64,000 nucleotides of DNA from Dreissena polymorpha (GCF_020536995.1 NW_026273370.1:124001-188000); one strand, 5' to 3'; shown: positions 1 through 14,692, counted from the first letter of the stretch. Notes: generated by a model not told the origin, from the sequence alone. Translations and numbers: made by a program.

Positions 1-3000
1 GTGTCTGCTTACTCGAGAGAAATCGCTGACGTCGACTGATTATGAGGTTCACTGTGACTTTCACATTAAAGTAATTTTCGGTACGATTTATTATGAGCGA
101 GTTTATCTTCTGTCATTAATTAATGTGACTGTTTACGCAGACGGCACATAAAATAACTACTTTATGGTCAAAACGCCTATTATCATGGTTGCAAAGTCTG
201 TTTGAACGTACATTTTTGTTTCCGAACGATATCATAACAATAGATTTGACTTTAGAAACTTAATGTCCAAGGTCGTTGTTACAAAATAAAGCGATGGTGA
301 GTGAATAATGCATGTTACGCTTAAATACCATGAATTATGTTGCCGCCATTAGACAATTGACTTGGAAAAGACACCTTAATTGAAAATATCTGACCACTTT
401 GAAGATCCAGGTTTTATTTGGTCTAGCATACCTAACCTGTCCATGAAAAACAGGTTAAGAGGAAGATGAATTTGATTAAATAATGCCTTATTAATTATGT
501 GGTGTAAATAATTCAATCAAATACTGTGTTTTTTGTTGTTCAAATTCGGATGTCGGTTTTACAGTTTCATCCAATGCTACTTTTGTCAAAATAGTCTGGA
601 AAAGCATTATGACGTCAACAGGTAAAAATAATTTACACACACTTAAACTACGAACATTACAATAATCCCTTATTTTAGAATGAGTTAATAATCTGCCTTA
701 TCATTTTCATGGATTGTCCTTGCATGCCGTTGTATATGGTGAAGCCTTTTTTTAAATGTGTCCTGCAGAAAAGACCAGGGCGCCGCGTGGCAAATATTAC
801 CCGTGACAGGGTATCGATACTTCCACTGAATAATGTATAAACTTTCAAGCCGAGGCGGATAAATAAGTCAAACAGCTGTTGGCCTTTGAGTTGTAGATTC
901 AGGTCATGACTGAATTAGGTAAATATACCTTTCGTGACGTGTAGATTACATAATCCAAATGCAAGCTGCAAATATAGCCTATGTTACGCAGGCGACTAGT
1001 AGTGTTGCTTTTGCACATACAAGCACACGTGTCTGGATATCGAAGCATGCATGCATATACTTTTCATATAAAACCCATTCAGGATTACTGGCTACGCAAT
1101 ATAGTTGATCGATACAAATAAAATGAAATTATGAATGAAAACTTGATTTATGTCTGTTTAGACTGCTTGATGATTCTACCGTAACTTTTTTTGTGAAATT
1201 GTTTTTTTAGTGCGCAATCGTATGACCTCCATCAACGTATAAATTGTTCGAATCTGAAAAAGACTTCCAAAATAAAGGAAAAGAGTTTGTTGCTTGTCGA
1301 ATACGAAATTTCTTTGGTATGTCAATTACCAATGCACAAATTTTTTATCATTCTACAAAAAAAATCATATCATGAAAGTGTCGGATACCTTATTTGACGG
1401 AATGTTACCACGTTTAAGTACCGTTCATTGACTGAATTACCACACCAAAAAACATTGATTCTTACACATTAAAACTCATTACTGGAGCTCTGATTTGATA
1501 AATGAACATGGAGTTTCATAGTTATACAATTAACAATACACATATTATGTAAACATGTATTATTTATTTAGAACATGTTAAAATTTGCGTATTAATTCCA
1601 TTGTTCAAAGACAAATTAGAAACAATCGCGTGTTCTGTCAATCCACTGGAACAACTATGCTTCACTTACCTCCGGGTTTTATTGTGCTATTAAGTTTATG
1701 AATCATATCCGGAACTAGAAGCGATCGTTGACAAACTATACAAATAGAACATCAATCGTGAATTGACACATTACGGATGTCAACGTAAGTTATAATGTGC
1801 CATTTTTGAAGCCATTCAAATCGCATATGTGTCGTGAAGCTATTATAGTACAAATACATACCTTTCAAAAAATAAAATCGTACCACATCTCTATGTTCGG
1901 TAAAATAGTATAATAAGGGTAATAAGTGTAATAAGTGAAACCGGAAAAAATGCGCATTCTAAAATTTACCACAGGTGAGAAGTTTTACTTAAGCTTCACC
2001 TGCAGGAGGGATGCTTTAATAAAGTACTTGGTGCATTATGAATGGCAAAGAATTAAAAGCCAAACTATATGCTGCAAAATTGTATTAGACTTGAAATACA
2101 ACTTAGCAAACAATACATTATCTAGCATTTTTTTGCTTGTCTTTACTGAATGATATATTTTGTCAAAATCCATCCGTTTGTTGTCGCACACCATAATGCA
2201 CTTATTTAATTTAGTGCTATTATTTGTTCTAACGTAAGTTACAGGCGAGTACGACCAAATTTCCGATAGTCCCCTAACTATATTAAAACTATATATATAT
2301 ATAAAGCTATATTAAAAATTGTTTTGACAAAGAATAAAAAAAAACAGAATAAAACGAAGTCGTGGTGATAAATAAAGTCCCTTTATGTCAAGGAACATTA
2401 TTAATTCGTTGAAAATATTATCTTTATACTTATTAAAAGGACAGAATTTCGGAAAAGCAATATTGTTTTCTGTAATAATTTACTTAGTTATAATATGAAT
2501 GGTTTAAATGCTTTATATTACAAATAAAATATTAGATATGCCGCAATAATGTTTAGTCATTTGAAAACTTCAATTTTAATAGCTTTGCGTAGTCGCGGTA
2601 CCATAGCAAATAAGGATTTTCCGAGGCGTGGTTATTGCTCTTTGAAAACTATACCCAATATCCCGCGCCGACGTCCTGAAATATGGGCGGCGAGCGCAAT
2701 CTATGAACATCCTTCCGGGGATATTATTATATGCATCTTTTGTCTCAAATATTGTATGGTTATATCAACGAACAATATTCTATGGCAGTTTGTAGCATAC
2801 ATTTGAAAAGTCCAATAGCATGCTTACCATTAATTATCATAATTGCCGCCCAAAAGTTCTCCACTTTCCAAGAAATGTTTGGTGGTTTGTATTTTCCTGC
2901 TCAAGCGCTGTTTAAATTTGAACGTACCTCAATAGATAAAAACTTGAAGCTGGCCAAACCAAATATCAATTAAATACAGCCCTTTTTAATACTCATTCAT

Positions 3001-4150
3001 AATAATAATGCATTTCAAATGAAGAGCAATACACGTTAAATACACAAATATCATTGTAACACAAGACTCCACACCTCATGGTTTTAAAGACGATATCTGC
3101 TCAGTTATACAGTGTTTTTTTTTCAGAAACCATTATTAGAAAAACAGACGTCTTATTGAACGTCGTGCGTCATAATCACCTAACGATGATTAGCACAAAC
3201 TTATTGAAACACTGTAGTTTGTGTACGTTTTTGTTATAACTTCCACTTGCCCTTTACGTTTCTTGCATTTTAATAATACGTTTTGTTATGATTTATCGAA
3301 GGATCGGAATTCAGTCCTAATGTTCAATTGTTAAAAAAAGATATAAGCTAGGAAAGTAATATTGTTCATCTTCTATGTGTAAATAAGGTACAGTTGTGAA
3401 GATCATCGACACATTTTAAGTAGTACAGTATTGCCATTTTTCAAAAAAAAGAAAACAAGCGTACTTCTGTAGAAAGGCATATATTTTGTAATTCCTTATT
3501 ACTTTTTTAAATGTCAGTGATGTTAACACACAAATAAACATTTTAAAACAAAGCAAAATGAAAACGAATTGATATTTTTTACTTTTTTGATGTTTTTGCG
3601 ATATTATTTATGCGAAATAAACACGCTTAACTTAGTTACATGTAAATAAACGTTGGAACAAACAATTCAATACTTTGTGGTTTGTGGTAGATTACCTTTA
3701 TTCATGTATTACCATGTTTGACATATACATATGCAGCATTTACATTTTCATATATAACACATGGGCTATATAATATAACATATATGGATCACTCGTTCAT
3801 AATTATTTTTAGATTTTTAAAAGAGTTAAAAATATACAGTGCATTCATTCATAATAGTTCACACACATACAGCAAATATTGTCAGTATAAATCATTTCGA
3901 CATGAGATGCAAAAACAAAAAGCATGCACTCAGGCGGATTCACTCTGGCTGTCATATACACACGCACACACACCCGCGCGCACACACACGCATGCACGTA
4001 CGCACATTGCATACGCACAAACAATACATATTTTTTGTTTAAATGGTTCAAGAAAAATATCAAGTAATTTAAAAGCATTTACAATACATAGTTCAATATT
4101 TCTTTATTATGTTATTGTAAGTACTTTGCGGTTGACATTTTTAACATAAG
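1..4150. other. AT-rich non-coding stretch, no gene seen
   Basis: No open frame here has a recognisable domain, and no convincing chain of exons was found. The 5' exon(s) of the GPCR starting at 4736 (N-terminus and 5' UTR) may lie in this stretch, but I could not place them: the one ATG exon with a good donor that I tested (near 637) has a phase that does not fit. Confidence 0.5.
3950..4016. repeat. CA/CG dinucleotide microsatellite
   Basis: Interrupted run of CA dinucleotides with CG interruptions. The His/Thr-rich and Val/Cys-rich open frames across it come from the repeat, not from a gene. Confidence 0.9.
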
Positions 4151-4268
4151 TTCATATGGTTGAGGGCATGGGCAAAAATTATTATTTACTAAAGAGAAGT
4201 TCTGTTGGTTGAAAAATATTGTATGAAGTGGATCCATTTTTGATTATTTATTTCATATTTGTTTTTAA

Positions 4269-4640
4269 TTAGGGCAATTTCTGCTTTTGTCTGTATTTTA
4301 TCTTGAGATTATTTAAAAAACTATTGAAATTTTGGATGCATTTTTTTATTTTCATGTTAAATATAAACGTTTTTATTAAAATAAGTATGGAATTCAGTAC
4401 GTTATTGTATACTTTTTTGTCGATAAAACCAAGGAAGGCAATTTCTTTGCTTAATTTTATGTCCATGTTCACATCTTTCAGAAAGGGTTGCAGTTTTGTC
4501 CATAGTTCTTGAATGTAGGTGCATTCCCAAAATAAATGGTCTATTGTTTCAATGTTTGATTGGCAAAAATCACACAAGCTACACGCTTTCAGTCCACATT
4601 TGGTTAAAAAAAATCTATTTGTTGGTACTATTCTTTACTA
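4269..4640 (-). mobile_element. LINE reverse-transcriptase C-terminal fragment (L1-like)
   Basis: Read on the minus strand, this gives the C-terminal zinc-knuckle region typical of L1-type LINE polyproteins: CSLCDFCQSN, then IETIDHLFWEC, then a tryptophan-containing helix (ELWTKL) and a lysine-rich tail. The C-x2-C...H...C arrangement matches the zf-RVT module that follows the reverse transcriptase in these elements. Neither the RT nor the endonuclease is present, so this is a 5'-truncated copy, the usual product of target-primed reverse transcription. The frame stays open to its stop at 4269, suggesting moderate rather than great age. The clade is inferred from the motif only. Confidence 0.75.
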
Positions 4641-4735
4641 TTTATTGACTCGATCATTCGGCAAGTAAAATCGAAAATCTACCCAAACCAACACATAACC
4701 TTTATTTATTAACTGTCTCGAAATATTTTTTTCAG

Positions 4736-7700
4736 GCTTGGTACACTGCATCAGTGGCTTTGTGCTGGACATTCGCGACCATTGTTCCCGCGTTAAACAT
4801 TGCCGTCATTGTGACCATACTGAAGTACCGGAAACCATCGAAGCTCTACTTCCTATTGCTGAATATGGCCGTAGCTGGTACAGAACTAACATGTTTACAG
4901 AACAACGTTAAAACCCTAAACGGCTTTTGATTAGCACTTACCTAGTAATGTTATCTATGGGTTTTCTTTGACGAGGATTGCGAATTTAATGAAGCCGTCA
5001 TTAATATTCATCTACTCTTTTATTTATTTATTTTCGAACACGAGAGAATTTGCATGTAAGACTTTTAAATAACCAATATTAAAGTATTGCGCGAATCTTC
5101 AAATACAACGGGTTCGACAAAAATCGTAATATTCTGCACAACGATGTTTCATTTACCATCTTCAAATGCTGTTGGTTTGTTGATTTTGTTCCTTTAAAGA
5201 TCTTCTTACTGGTGGGTTCGACGCCGTAGTGCGAGCAATAGAGCTCACTGCTGGGAACCATATCTTGGTTATGCCTTGGTCGGCCGGAACACAGGCGTGC
5301 AAACTTCAGAGGTCGTTAGTTAACGCATGCGCCATGGCTTCTAACTTTCTTTTGGCGACCACGAGTTTGGATAGGGCGATAGTTATCGCCAAGCCCATGA
5401 TACATTTTAAAAGAGGTGATTTACTTAATTATGATGCAAATAGATGCAAAGACTCAATCTCGTTTGCTATTTAAAAACATGTTGTCGAGTTGCGTAGAAA
5501 TTGGTTGTATCATCAACGGTGATAATTCTCTCAAATTACCTGTGGTACATTTTTAGTTTGGGGTTAGTTTTTGTATTACAAATTCGATAAGTAAATTAAT
5601 CAAAATAATAATAACATTATCAAACAAATATGAAACCACATGTTATTCATTGTACGCTACTAAAGAGTTTGAGAACATGAAGTCTCTCCATTGACATTTA
5701 AGCTGATTTAAGATAAGAACATTCCAATATAAACGATATTCTTATTTGCTTAAATCCTTAATTATTGTAAATGAATTGTATTGAGTATGTTGTAATAGCA
5801 GAAATATAAAATCCCGAGTTAACAGTTTAAAATGAGAAAATCAGTTTGCATGCTTTATAAGTGTTTAAAATCAAATTAATTCAGAAATTGAAGAAATTAA
5901 ATCTCATGATTTATGTGCACAAATATAAATACAATACTTTATATTGCATTGTCCTTCAGGGTTTGTTATGCAGAAGGTCTTGACAGCTTCCTGCTGGATA
6001 ATCAGTATATGTGGAAGTATCCCGGTGTACATTTCCTTCCATCTTAAGCAGTACCATGTACGTGGCATAAATATCGAGATCTGCGATGCATAACAGTGCT
6101 GTGTTTTCCTTATGAGGTAAGTTTTTATGTCAAATAAATCGGCGTCGGGTTAATAACATAGCTATGTTTCTTTCTGTATCGAGTTGCTATGTCAGCGACA
6201 TTAGACACTTGTGTTTCAGAAGCAGAGTTTATTGAGCGATATTGATAAACTGTGTCGATTTCATTGACGTAAACTTCATTGTATTAATGGCTCTGTTTAA
6301 AGCAAATTAATTTATGTAACAGTCATATTTAATATGCTTGTTTTGATTTTAGATAAAGAACGAAAATGTCGACCTATTACTCCCATACACTTATTATTAC
6401 GTATTGGTTTTTTTCCAATAACCTTTCTAAAAGCACCTGCTGCCCGATTTATCATATCTCTGTTTTTGCAAACAGTCCTATTGGTTACTTATTGTTTAAT
6501 CGACCAATTGCTTAGACCAAAAATATTTATCAGATGTTTCTTCTGGTTTTGCGATTTTTTTTAATTTAATTTTGTTAAGCCTACATGTTTTACGACATGG
6601 TCTTTTTTTAGTTAAATAGTTAATTGTACAGAACGGCAGCATTTACTAAGCTGAAACGTGCAGTTTAATTGCTCTACTTATATGAACCTAATATTATTTG
6701 CGTTTTGGTCTCATCTTTTATTCGATCGAAAATGGAATTAAACCATTTCATTATTTTAAAGCGCTACTCGCTTTATTGTTTTTGGGCCGCATTCCGTCAA
6801 AATGTTTGCTTCTTTAGAGGTTGTAAATAGTATTTCAATTGGTCCTGATTTAGGCGATATATCTGTGTATAGTAAAGATTGCTTTCAATGATTTGTGTAT
6901 ACAAACGTATATATCTTACAAGCAGTTAGCAGTATCTACACAGACAAAAGCGCTTTTTAGAACTTATCGGCATTTGTTTTCAATTTATTGAGCGTTTCTT
7001 TTCCTTTAATCGCAAACAATATTTGCACACTGTCTGGGTTTTGTAGTCTGCGAGGAAGTGCAAATGTTAATCGATTATTTTAGCTGCTTATACACATGCT
7101 GTTTGGTGCGTTATTTGTGGTTCCACTTCTGGTGATCGTCTGCAGCTACCTCTTGCTGGTCACATCCCTAATCAGACGGCCTGACGGATCCATTCGCATC
7201 CAAGGTATATATAAAAAAAACATAGATTATTAGCTGGAACAAAGTTTTTCAGACGTACAAAATACTTAGGGCATTTATGATTTATGATATCTAATACTTG
7301 AAATGCTACCCGACACTAATTAAACAGTAACGTGACCATTTCAGATGTGTGATATTTGCTTTGAAGCTCGGGTTTGCTTCAAAGGTTTATCGATTTCTAT
7401 TATCTCGGAAAGTTTTAAGACATGACACTTATTTAATATGTACCCCTACAGTCTACTAAAGCCAAGTGTTTTCTCATTTACCTTAACAGTATCGTGTTTT
7501 ATGTAATACGAAAATGTTCTTTTACAACCAAGTACCTAATATATGGTCAAGATGACATACATAATAAACACGTCATATCTCATAGTATTTGTCCGTGTGA
7601 TTTAAAATGTTGTTTGTTTCTAATAACCCGAACAATCCATTAGTGTTAGCCGACCCTAAACGTTGCTGGTATACCAGGCTGATTTTTAAAATAAGTTTTG

Positions 7701-9837
7701 ATACAAACTGAACATCCCTTTCCTATGTTTGGCCATAATAGAAGAAACAAAAGTACCCTACTTGTTAAAGCCTTACGTCCATAAACAAAAAAGCGGTTCA
7801 GCAGTATTTATAAAACGAAGAACAACTTTCTAACGCTGTACAACGAATATATAAACAATTGATTCCGACAGTGTTGGTTATCGTATGATTCAAATAGCAC
7901 ATATTTCAAACAAACCGCTTCTGTATAGACAACTAATGGCTGCAAAACAGAGCAACACTTGTTCACCAAGCATGAGTTCGCTGATTCACAGTGATTAGAT
8001 ATATTGAGTTCTCTTAAACATATCAGCTTCATTCAAAGGTTTCAAATGAGGTCTCTATTTAACACCAAAATGAAAGTATTGAGCATGACTTTTATTATGT
8101 GTTTTACTTAAAGGTAATCATACTCATAAAGCAATACTTAATGTAAAAAGCATATACAGTTTAATACTTAACGTATGCATAGCCAATTGATTGGAACACA
8201 TAATCTTTTATAACGAAACATTCGAATGAGAAAGACAAAGCTAACATTACTGCGAAGAATTTACAAAACATGAGTCCAATTGTTCATGGTCATAAAATCA
8301 CGGGGCCGGCCAAATGTCGAAGCAGTACAATAAACTGAGCTCATCAGAGCTAAAATGTGTAGATGAAAAAGATGTTTATATATACATTTCAATAAAATGT
8401 ATTTTGCATTATGTGGCAAATGAGAGAATCCCGTATCTACTATTAATGGTCATGTATTCCGTGAAATACGACTAAACCCTGCATAATTGAAAAGCCTGAA
8501 AATCATCTCTTTTTAATATGACGTTTATACAATTTAGTGGTATTTTCATGATGTGACTTCGGTCTAACACGAACTGAGCAATTTTTACACGAAGTCTCCA
8601 ATAGGGGAGAACACCAACTTCTAAATATTGTATTTGCAGGATCATCCAGCGCACAGGAGTCACGCCCCTTTCCGGGTATTCAACACAAATTTACCAAGGT
8701 CCAAAGTGCGGAGCGTTCAGTTAATGTGCGGTATTGTGTCTGGTGAGATTCCATTAATTTGTCTGGACTGAAGCTGCTATTACAAGCGTCAATTCAACAT
8801 TAAACATAATAAATTACCTTAACAAACATTCGCTGACGTGAGAAAATTAATTTTTTAATAAACGTTAATGTTTTTAACTGTTATTACATGTTTAACTTGA
8901 TGGTGTTGCCCGGAAATATATTAAACCTATTAAAACAAAACACATGCTTAATAGTAGCGACATTATTCCTGAAGAAGTAATACTAGATTTGTCTGGATTG
9001 AAAGCTGCTACTGCAAACGTCACGTTAACATTCAAAATGTTCAATTCCAATTATGAACATTCGATGACGTGCATATTTTAAATTGTAAATACATTTAAAT
9101 GTATTTAGCTACCATTAAATGGTAAAAGTGATGGTGTTGGCAAGAAATATAGACACATTCTTAATCTTCACGAATTTATTCCTTTAGGTTCAATGATGTA
9201 TTTTTCATAGAATATAAGTAACTTAATTCCCTGATACCCCTTAACCTGTTTAAAATATTAAAATAACGGAGACGAAGAGTTAAAAAAATCTTTAAAATGC
9301 CGTCATTTATTATTATACCACATATAGAATTACTGTTAAAATACGTAATAATAACATACTTTCCTAATACATTTGCATTCAAATTATGACTTCTTGCGAG
9401 AAATACTGCTGACATAACGAGATTCGTCCCGGTCTATTTTAGGGTTCCTCATAGCCTGGATCCCGTTCTTCACGGTGGTGTATATGAGTCTATACGCAAA
9501 CTTCAAACACCCGTCACTTGCGTTTCTCCAGCTTAGCTATTATCTGAATCCATTAGTGAACCCCGCGGCGTTCTTCATCTTCCATCGACTTCGCCTCCAG
9601 AGATCGCAACCCAGCGTCTATTCCGGAACAACGGTACTCAGGTCTAGTGGGGAATCAAGGCACGTGCGCTCCTCGACGATGCTCAAGGAGATAAAAGGAA
9701 ACGACGACAAATCTGCAACCAGTGATCATGGCGCTGAAGAGGAGACGGTATTTTGTGATTCTAGTAAAATAATGATTACTAACGCAAATAATGAGTCCAT
9801 CTTGATCGACGAGAATGGAATCGATAATGAAAAGTGA
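4736..9837 (+). CDS. Class A (rhodopsin-family) G-protein-coupled receptor, 5' end missing
   Basis: Six exons can be placed: 4736-4877, 5200-5415, 5960-6116, 7084-7204, 8640-8742 and 9443-9837. In order they encode TM1; TM2 (split LNMAVA/DLL motif) with TM3 ending in SLDRAIVIAKPM (DRY position reads DRA); TM4 and extracellular loop 2; TM5; a basic intracellular loop 3; and TM6 (FLIAWIPFF) with TM7 (LNPLVNPAAF, the NPxxY position). A Ser/Glu-rich tail of about 80 residues ends at TGA 9835-9837. Exon phases agree at most junctions. Two defects are visible. The exon 5960-6116 frame reaches TAA in extracellular loop 2, while the neighbouring frame joins TM5 exactly. The junction 8742/9443 is one base too long for TM6. 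The N-terminal exon was not found. The DR-IVIAKPM and TM6-7 pattern resembles vasopressin/GnRH/CCAP-type neuropeptide receptors, but the ligand family is a guess. It is either a young pseudogene or a gene with assembly indels. Confidence 0.85.
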
Positions 9838-12800
9838 ACATGAAGCGGTTGATCAATTCGAAGAAAAACTAAATAAAGAAAATGATCGGTGAAGAAGGAA
9901 TTGTTGCTAAGAGAATGGAAGTTTTCAGTTTTAATAATAGCAGTTAATGTCGAAACGTAATGAGTTTATGAATATGATTGTGTCAAAGGAGGAACGATGT
10001 CGTAAACAACGCGGCACAGACATGTTGTTATATTTATAATATTGATTAAAGAAAACAATGTTTGACTGAACATCCTAAAATATTTGAGAACGAATACTTT
10101 ACGTCCCGATCAACTGTATAATCGTTTTTTTTCTAAATTAAATGGAGATTTTGCATATAGTATAACATAGCATACGCGAGTATTTTGTTCAAAACATGTT
10201 ATTATTGTTCACATTAAGTATACTATTCTTAAATACAGTGATAATTTTGTTAATGTAAGACGTCGCCCTTTACCCCTTCTTAATAATATTGTGATTTCCG
10301 TCGATAATATCGTATTGAAATTTTAACTTGAATGCTAATTAAAAACCCAGATGTGTATTGACGTAGAGTACAATATATTATGTAAAGTTGATACGGGTGT
10401 GGAGAGAAATATTCGTTTAAATGAACTTGAGCGGCATATTCTGTCAACATCCTTTAATAACATGAAAACGGTAATGATACACACATCATATGGGCGATCG
10501 ATATACGTTGGTTTTAACATTCTTTTATAACGGAGATTATGAGACATTTTGCAACCTCTAACTGTAAAATGTAGCGTCTTTGTCATGCAATGTATGTGAA
10601 ATCATCGTATGAGTACTTCGCAAGCAACTACTTTCATTTTGTTTTAATTTCTAACTATCTTTAAACTATTGTGCTTGTCTGTCACATAAATTACTTGTGA
10701 TGTAAAACGGGTGTTAACTTTTGCAATGAGACGTATATATTGAATAGTATCGTTAATGCATACAAAATAATATTCTTAATTAATTATTAATTATCAGTAT
10801 GCTGCATTATATGACTAAGTCAGCAATATTGTCGCTGTGATTACTGGCTCGCTTATATGTCAAAAAGACCAGCATGACTTGAGAAAAAGAAATCCAAAAA
10901 GGTAGTTTTAGGAAAAGCATGTGGTAGAACGTTATTTCGATGTAAAGAAAAAGGTCATACTTTACATTTACGTTTCTGAACATCTCAACAGCATCTCATG
11001 CAGTTAAAGATTATTTGACTTAATTGATTAATATGGTGGATTTGATAAACTGCAGTTATGACAAAACAGAGTTCAATTCAAAGACAAAACTTCAAGATTG
11101 TTAATCGTTCAACAGTGATTATACGGATGCGAGCTCTCAAGCTGTTATAAGTTTATAAGAGAAAGAACAGGAAACACATCATAATGTGCTGTAATTGAGT
11201 AATACTTATTTCTCAGGATAATGGTTTAAGATTGTCGTCTCCCATTAAAATATCCATAGGAACATGTATCAGGTAAGCATATTCGACACAAACCAACTTG
11301 AGAGCATTACACTGAAACAACCGCATGTTCACATGAAATTGGATTTACGTTAGGTAAAACAATAGAATTTGAATTATTTTAGGCTATTTTACTGACAAAT
11401 GTAGACAAATGTCTTCATAAGACACAGTGTTTGAAGAAAGTAACATTGTGTGTATTAGTCGGCTACGTTGTGAACAGTATTAAAATGTGCACTTACTATA
11501 TAAGATAACTTGATTTGTTGCATTTTACTTCCCGTGATTCTCGTGAAATGTATTAACTTCAGTTATGCAAGGCTTACATTTAAAGTGACACATTGTTGGT
11601 GTTATAAATGCAGTTAATCATGCACGTGTTCATGTTAGACGTGTTATCTGACTTCACCCTTTGTCGCTTGATAATCCCACCGATTTGATGAACCTATCTC
11701 TATAGAATAATTCAATTAATTTGTTGTTGTATTCAGTGAGATAAATATCAAACAACAAATAATCGATCAACCTGGTATGACCTTATTCACTAATTACCTT
11801 TATAACAAGGCCATAAAATCCTAAAATATTTTAATTCGTAAATGCAACGATTTTGATCTTTTCGCCAAAACACTTGATGTCATAACCTTATTATGTTTCG
11901 GCTTACACACAATCGAAGCAACTGCACAGTATTCAGCTAAAATTTTGTTTTGCATTATAGTATTTTGAACTCGGCAGATATCTACGGTATGTACCCATAT
12001 ACTTGAACGTAATAAACATCTGGTTTAAATTAGACAGTGACACAAAAATATTAATTGTTGTTTATTATGATGCTCTTACAAAACTGCATAGTGGAAAGAA
12101 TAATTCGATGTAAAAACCAAATACCAACACTATACTACTAAATGATTGTGAATTTGCGTACGTATTCAGCAATATTTTATCCGTCTTAATTTGACAACAA
12201 AACGCTTTTCTGAATTAAAAAAATAATAATCAAAGAGTGTTGTTAACAATATTGGATTCATACATTTGACAGTCCAGAACTGAAAATGTACAAATAATCT
12301 AAAATATAATTTATGTATGAATTTTTGTTAAATTGTGCTACCTATACGTCTAAGATATTACTTATGTAGACTAAAACGTTCGTTTATACTTACGAATATT
12401 AATTGGAAGATTTGTCAAGCTATTTTTCTTATAACACACGTTACATTATAGATAAATATATTTGTATATGCCCGTGTCATCAGGAGATAACAAAAACATA
12501 CTTTCCATTTCAGGATTGTAGGTGAACAAAAGAGGATAACTTTTGAAAGTCTTAAAATATCTTAGCAAGAAGAACTAATAATATTTATTTCTAATGAACC
12601 TCTGTTTATGAGAAAATCCGTTCTGAATGTAATGTTCGTTATAAAAGTAAAACGATTAGTTGTAATAACAATTAACACACGTTGACAATGCTTTGGTTGT
12701 GGATTGTGTTTATTTGTAATGAATGAACATTGCACAATTCAGGAAATATAGTATTACAAATTTTACATTAAAGACCGGATAACTTAAAATTATATCCACG

Positions 12801-13875
12801 TTGAAGTGTTGGTCACTACTGCAATAATTCATACATATTATATGATTAATTATGCGTATATGGGCGATCGCCTATGGGTGAAATTTCTTTCCTTTTTTAC
12901 GACAGTGATTGATATATGTTTAAGTAAGGCCGATTTCCATGAATACGGACAATTTAAATGTCATAAATTGTTGAAATTTTGTCATTGACATGAACTGTTT
13001 ATAACTTAGAATATTTTGTTAAGTGTTTTATCGAAGAATAAATTTCCACTACAGCTAACATTTCCATTATTATAAGTCTTACAATTATATGAAGCGTTTT
13101 ATAACACCACATCATTAAAACACGTTTATTCTCTATATATTCACATTTACATGAATACCACCGAAAATAATACTTAAGTAAGTGTAGTACTTGTCAATCT
13201 TGATGATCGGAAATAAATCCGAACGTTTTATGGGATTGTTACGATAAAAAAAAAATTGAAACAGTCATCAAACAAGCTTATCGCATATGAGACAACTTTC
13301 GATCGATATACTAGTGCGTCTTGTATTTGATAGTTTTTAATAAAATCCTTTGAGCTTAACTTTGCCTTTAACGACGTGGTGTTTTTACATATGTACTACA
13401 TAACGAATGAGCGATTGGTTTTTAGTGAACACGTTTAAGTATGCGCATTAATACAATAACTTTTCAAAATGTATACAAAATAAAGAATAACACTAATGTA
13501 TCCCACTCTGAGGTAAATATATCTTTTGAAATTGCCTGAAAGGAGATCAAGTCCAGTATTTACTCATATTAAAGCACCCCATGTTGTTGAACATTTCATA
13601 ACAAATAGGTGAACGACCGATCAACTCAAAGTATAATACGTTTTCCTGATTTGGGGTGGTTTTATAGTACTTTGGACCATGAATCTAGGCATAAATATGT
13701 GAAGCAAATTATTTCTCAATTATTAAGGAAACTGAAAAAGTACATCGGTATGACATTTCAATTAGTAAACATCCAATAAACTCATCTATCTGTTGGGAAA
13801 AGAATTCGCCTTCCGAATTACATATATAGCATTGGACACAAAGAGAATCTGTTCATCGGATGGTGTGAGAGGTTC
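9838..13875. other. No gene seen; 3' flank of the GPCR
   Basis: AT-rich sequence with many stops in all frames and no recognisable exon, RNA gene or inverted-repeat element. The 3' UTR of the receptor presumably begins here. The sequence AATAAA lies in or near the flank but does not fix the end. Confidence 0.5.
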
Positions 13876-14106
13876 TTTCTTAGTGCATGTGCGTAAAGTG
13901 TCCTCCCTGATTAGGAGTCCGCACAGGTTAATCATTGGCGAAACGTTTCCGCCTTTATTGGATTTTCATTTAAAATAGACTTCATTTAGAATAGACTTCA
14001 TTTAGAATAGACTTCATTTAGAATAGACTTCCTTTAAACGAAAACTTGTAAAGGCTAATCTGGGACGACAATTTTACGCACATGCATTAAGTCACGTTTT
14101 TCAAGA
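13876..14106. mobile_element. Palindromic MITE (GTCGTCCCAGATTAGCCTGT family), full-length copy
   Basis: The left end carries GCATGTGCGTAAAGTGTC and the right end the inverted form GACAATTTTACGCACATGC. Between them lie a short hairpin (CCGCACAGG region) and a 16-bp tandem repeat, AATAGACTTCATTTAG, present about four times (13973-14031). No coding capacity. The element looks like a foldback/MITE whose two halves are inverted copies; 47526-47757 is the cleanest copy in the window. Confidence 0.75.
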
Positions 14107-14339
14107 GTGATTCATATTTGGGATCCACTCTTGTTCTCTTGAAGTTGTGTCAAATCCATTTAAATGACTTTCAAACTACGAGCAGTCACACATTATTATC
14201 ATCGAAGAATTTGTAATACAATTTTATTTAACGCTTTTCGGTAGTTTATAGAAAAATATCAGTGAAATAAACTGATTATTCACTCTTTGAAACAGTGAAA
14301 ATTAACAGTATTTTTTTGATAATTTAAACTGTTTAACTG

Positions 14340-14600
14340 TGAAATGACGTAGTTGTTTATGTCATGACGTCATTAATTTAGCATAACACTCCAGTTTAAA
14401 TACAAAAATAATTATTTTTAAGCATGAAATAAAAAGAAAATTTATTGGATTTGTTGGAAAATCGATTTTAAAAATCAATTTGTTTCACTCGTGGTGGCAC
14501 CACTCTTGAACATATTATTTTATGTTTACTCGTGAATTAAAATCGATATTCCACCAAATCCAACAAATGTCCTCTGTATAATTTTCGAAAACTTTAAGTC
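14340..14600. mobile_element. Foldback MITE with TGACGTCA-type end
   Basis: An inverted repeat brings TTATTGGATTTGTTGGAAAA (from about 14440) opposite its complement CCACCAAATCCAACAAATG (to about 14569). Both arms contain AAATCGAT and enclose a short unique centre. The left flank has ATGACGTCATTAA. A similar TGACGTCATTA plus foldback arrangement recurs at 40560-40830, so this is probably a dispersed non-autonomous element. Confidence 0.6.
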
Positions 14601-14635
14601 GCTGGTTATTTATTAGGACCTTGTTGAGGGAAAAC

Positions 14636-14692
14636 TGGGCTTGGCGCATGTGCGTTAAGTGTCGTCACAGATTAGCCCCTATATTCACTTAG
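14636..14692. mobile_element. Palindromic MITE, terminal fragment
   Basis: Only the terminal part of the family is present (GGCGCATGTGCGTTAAGTG, then GTCGTCACAGATTAGCC). The rest is lost. Confidence 0.65.

Noticed and set aside
3718-4149. 143-codon His/Thr-rich frame
   Set aside because: It runs through the CA microsatellite; no domain, no splice context.
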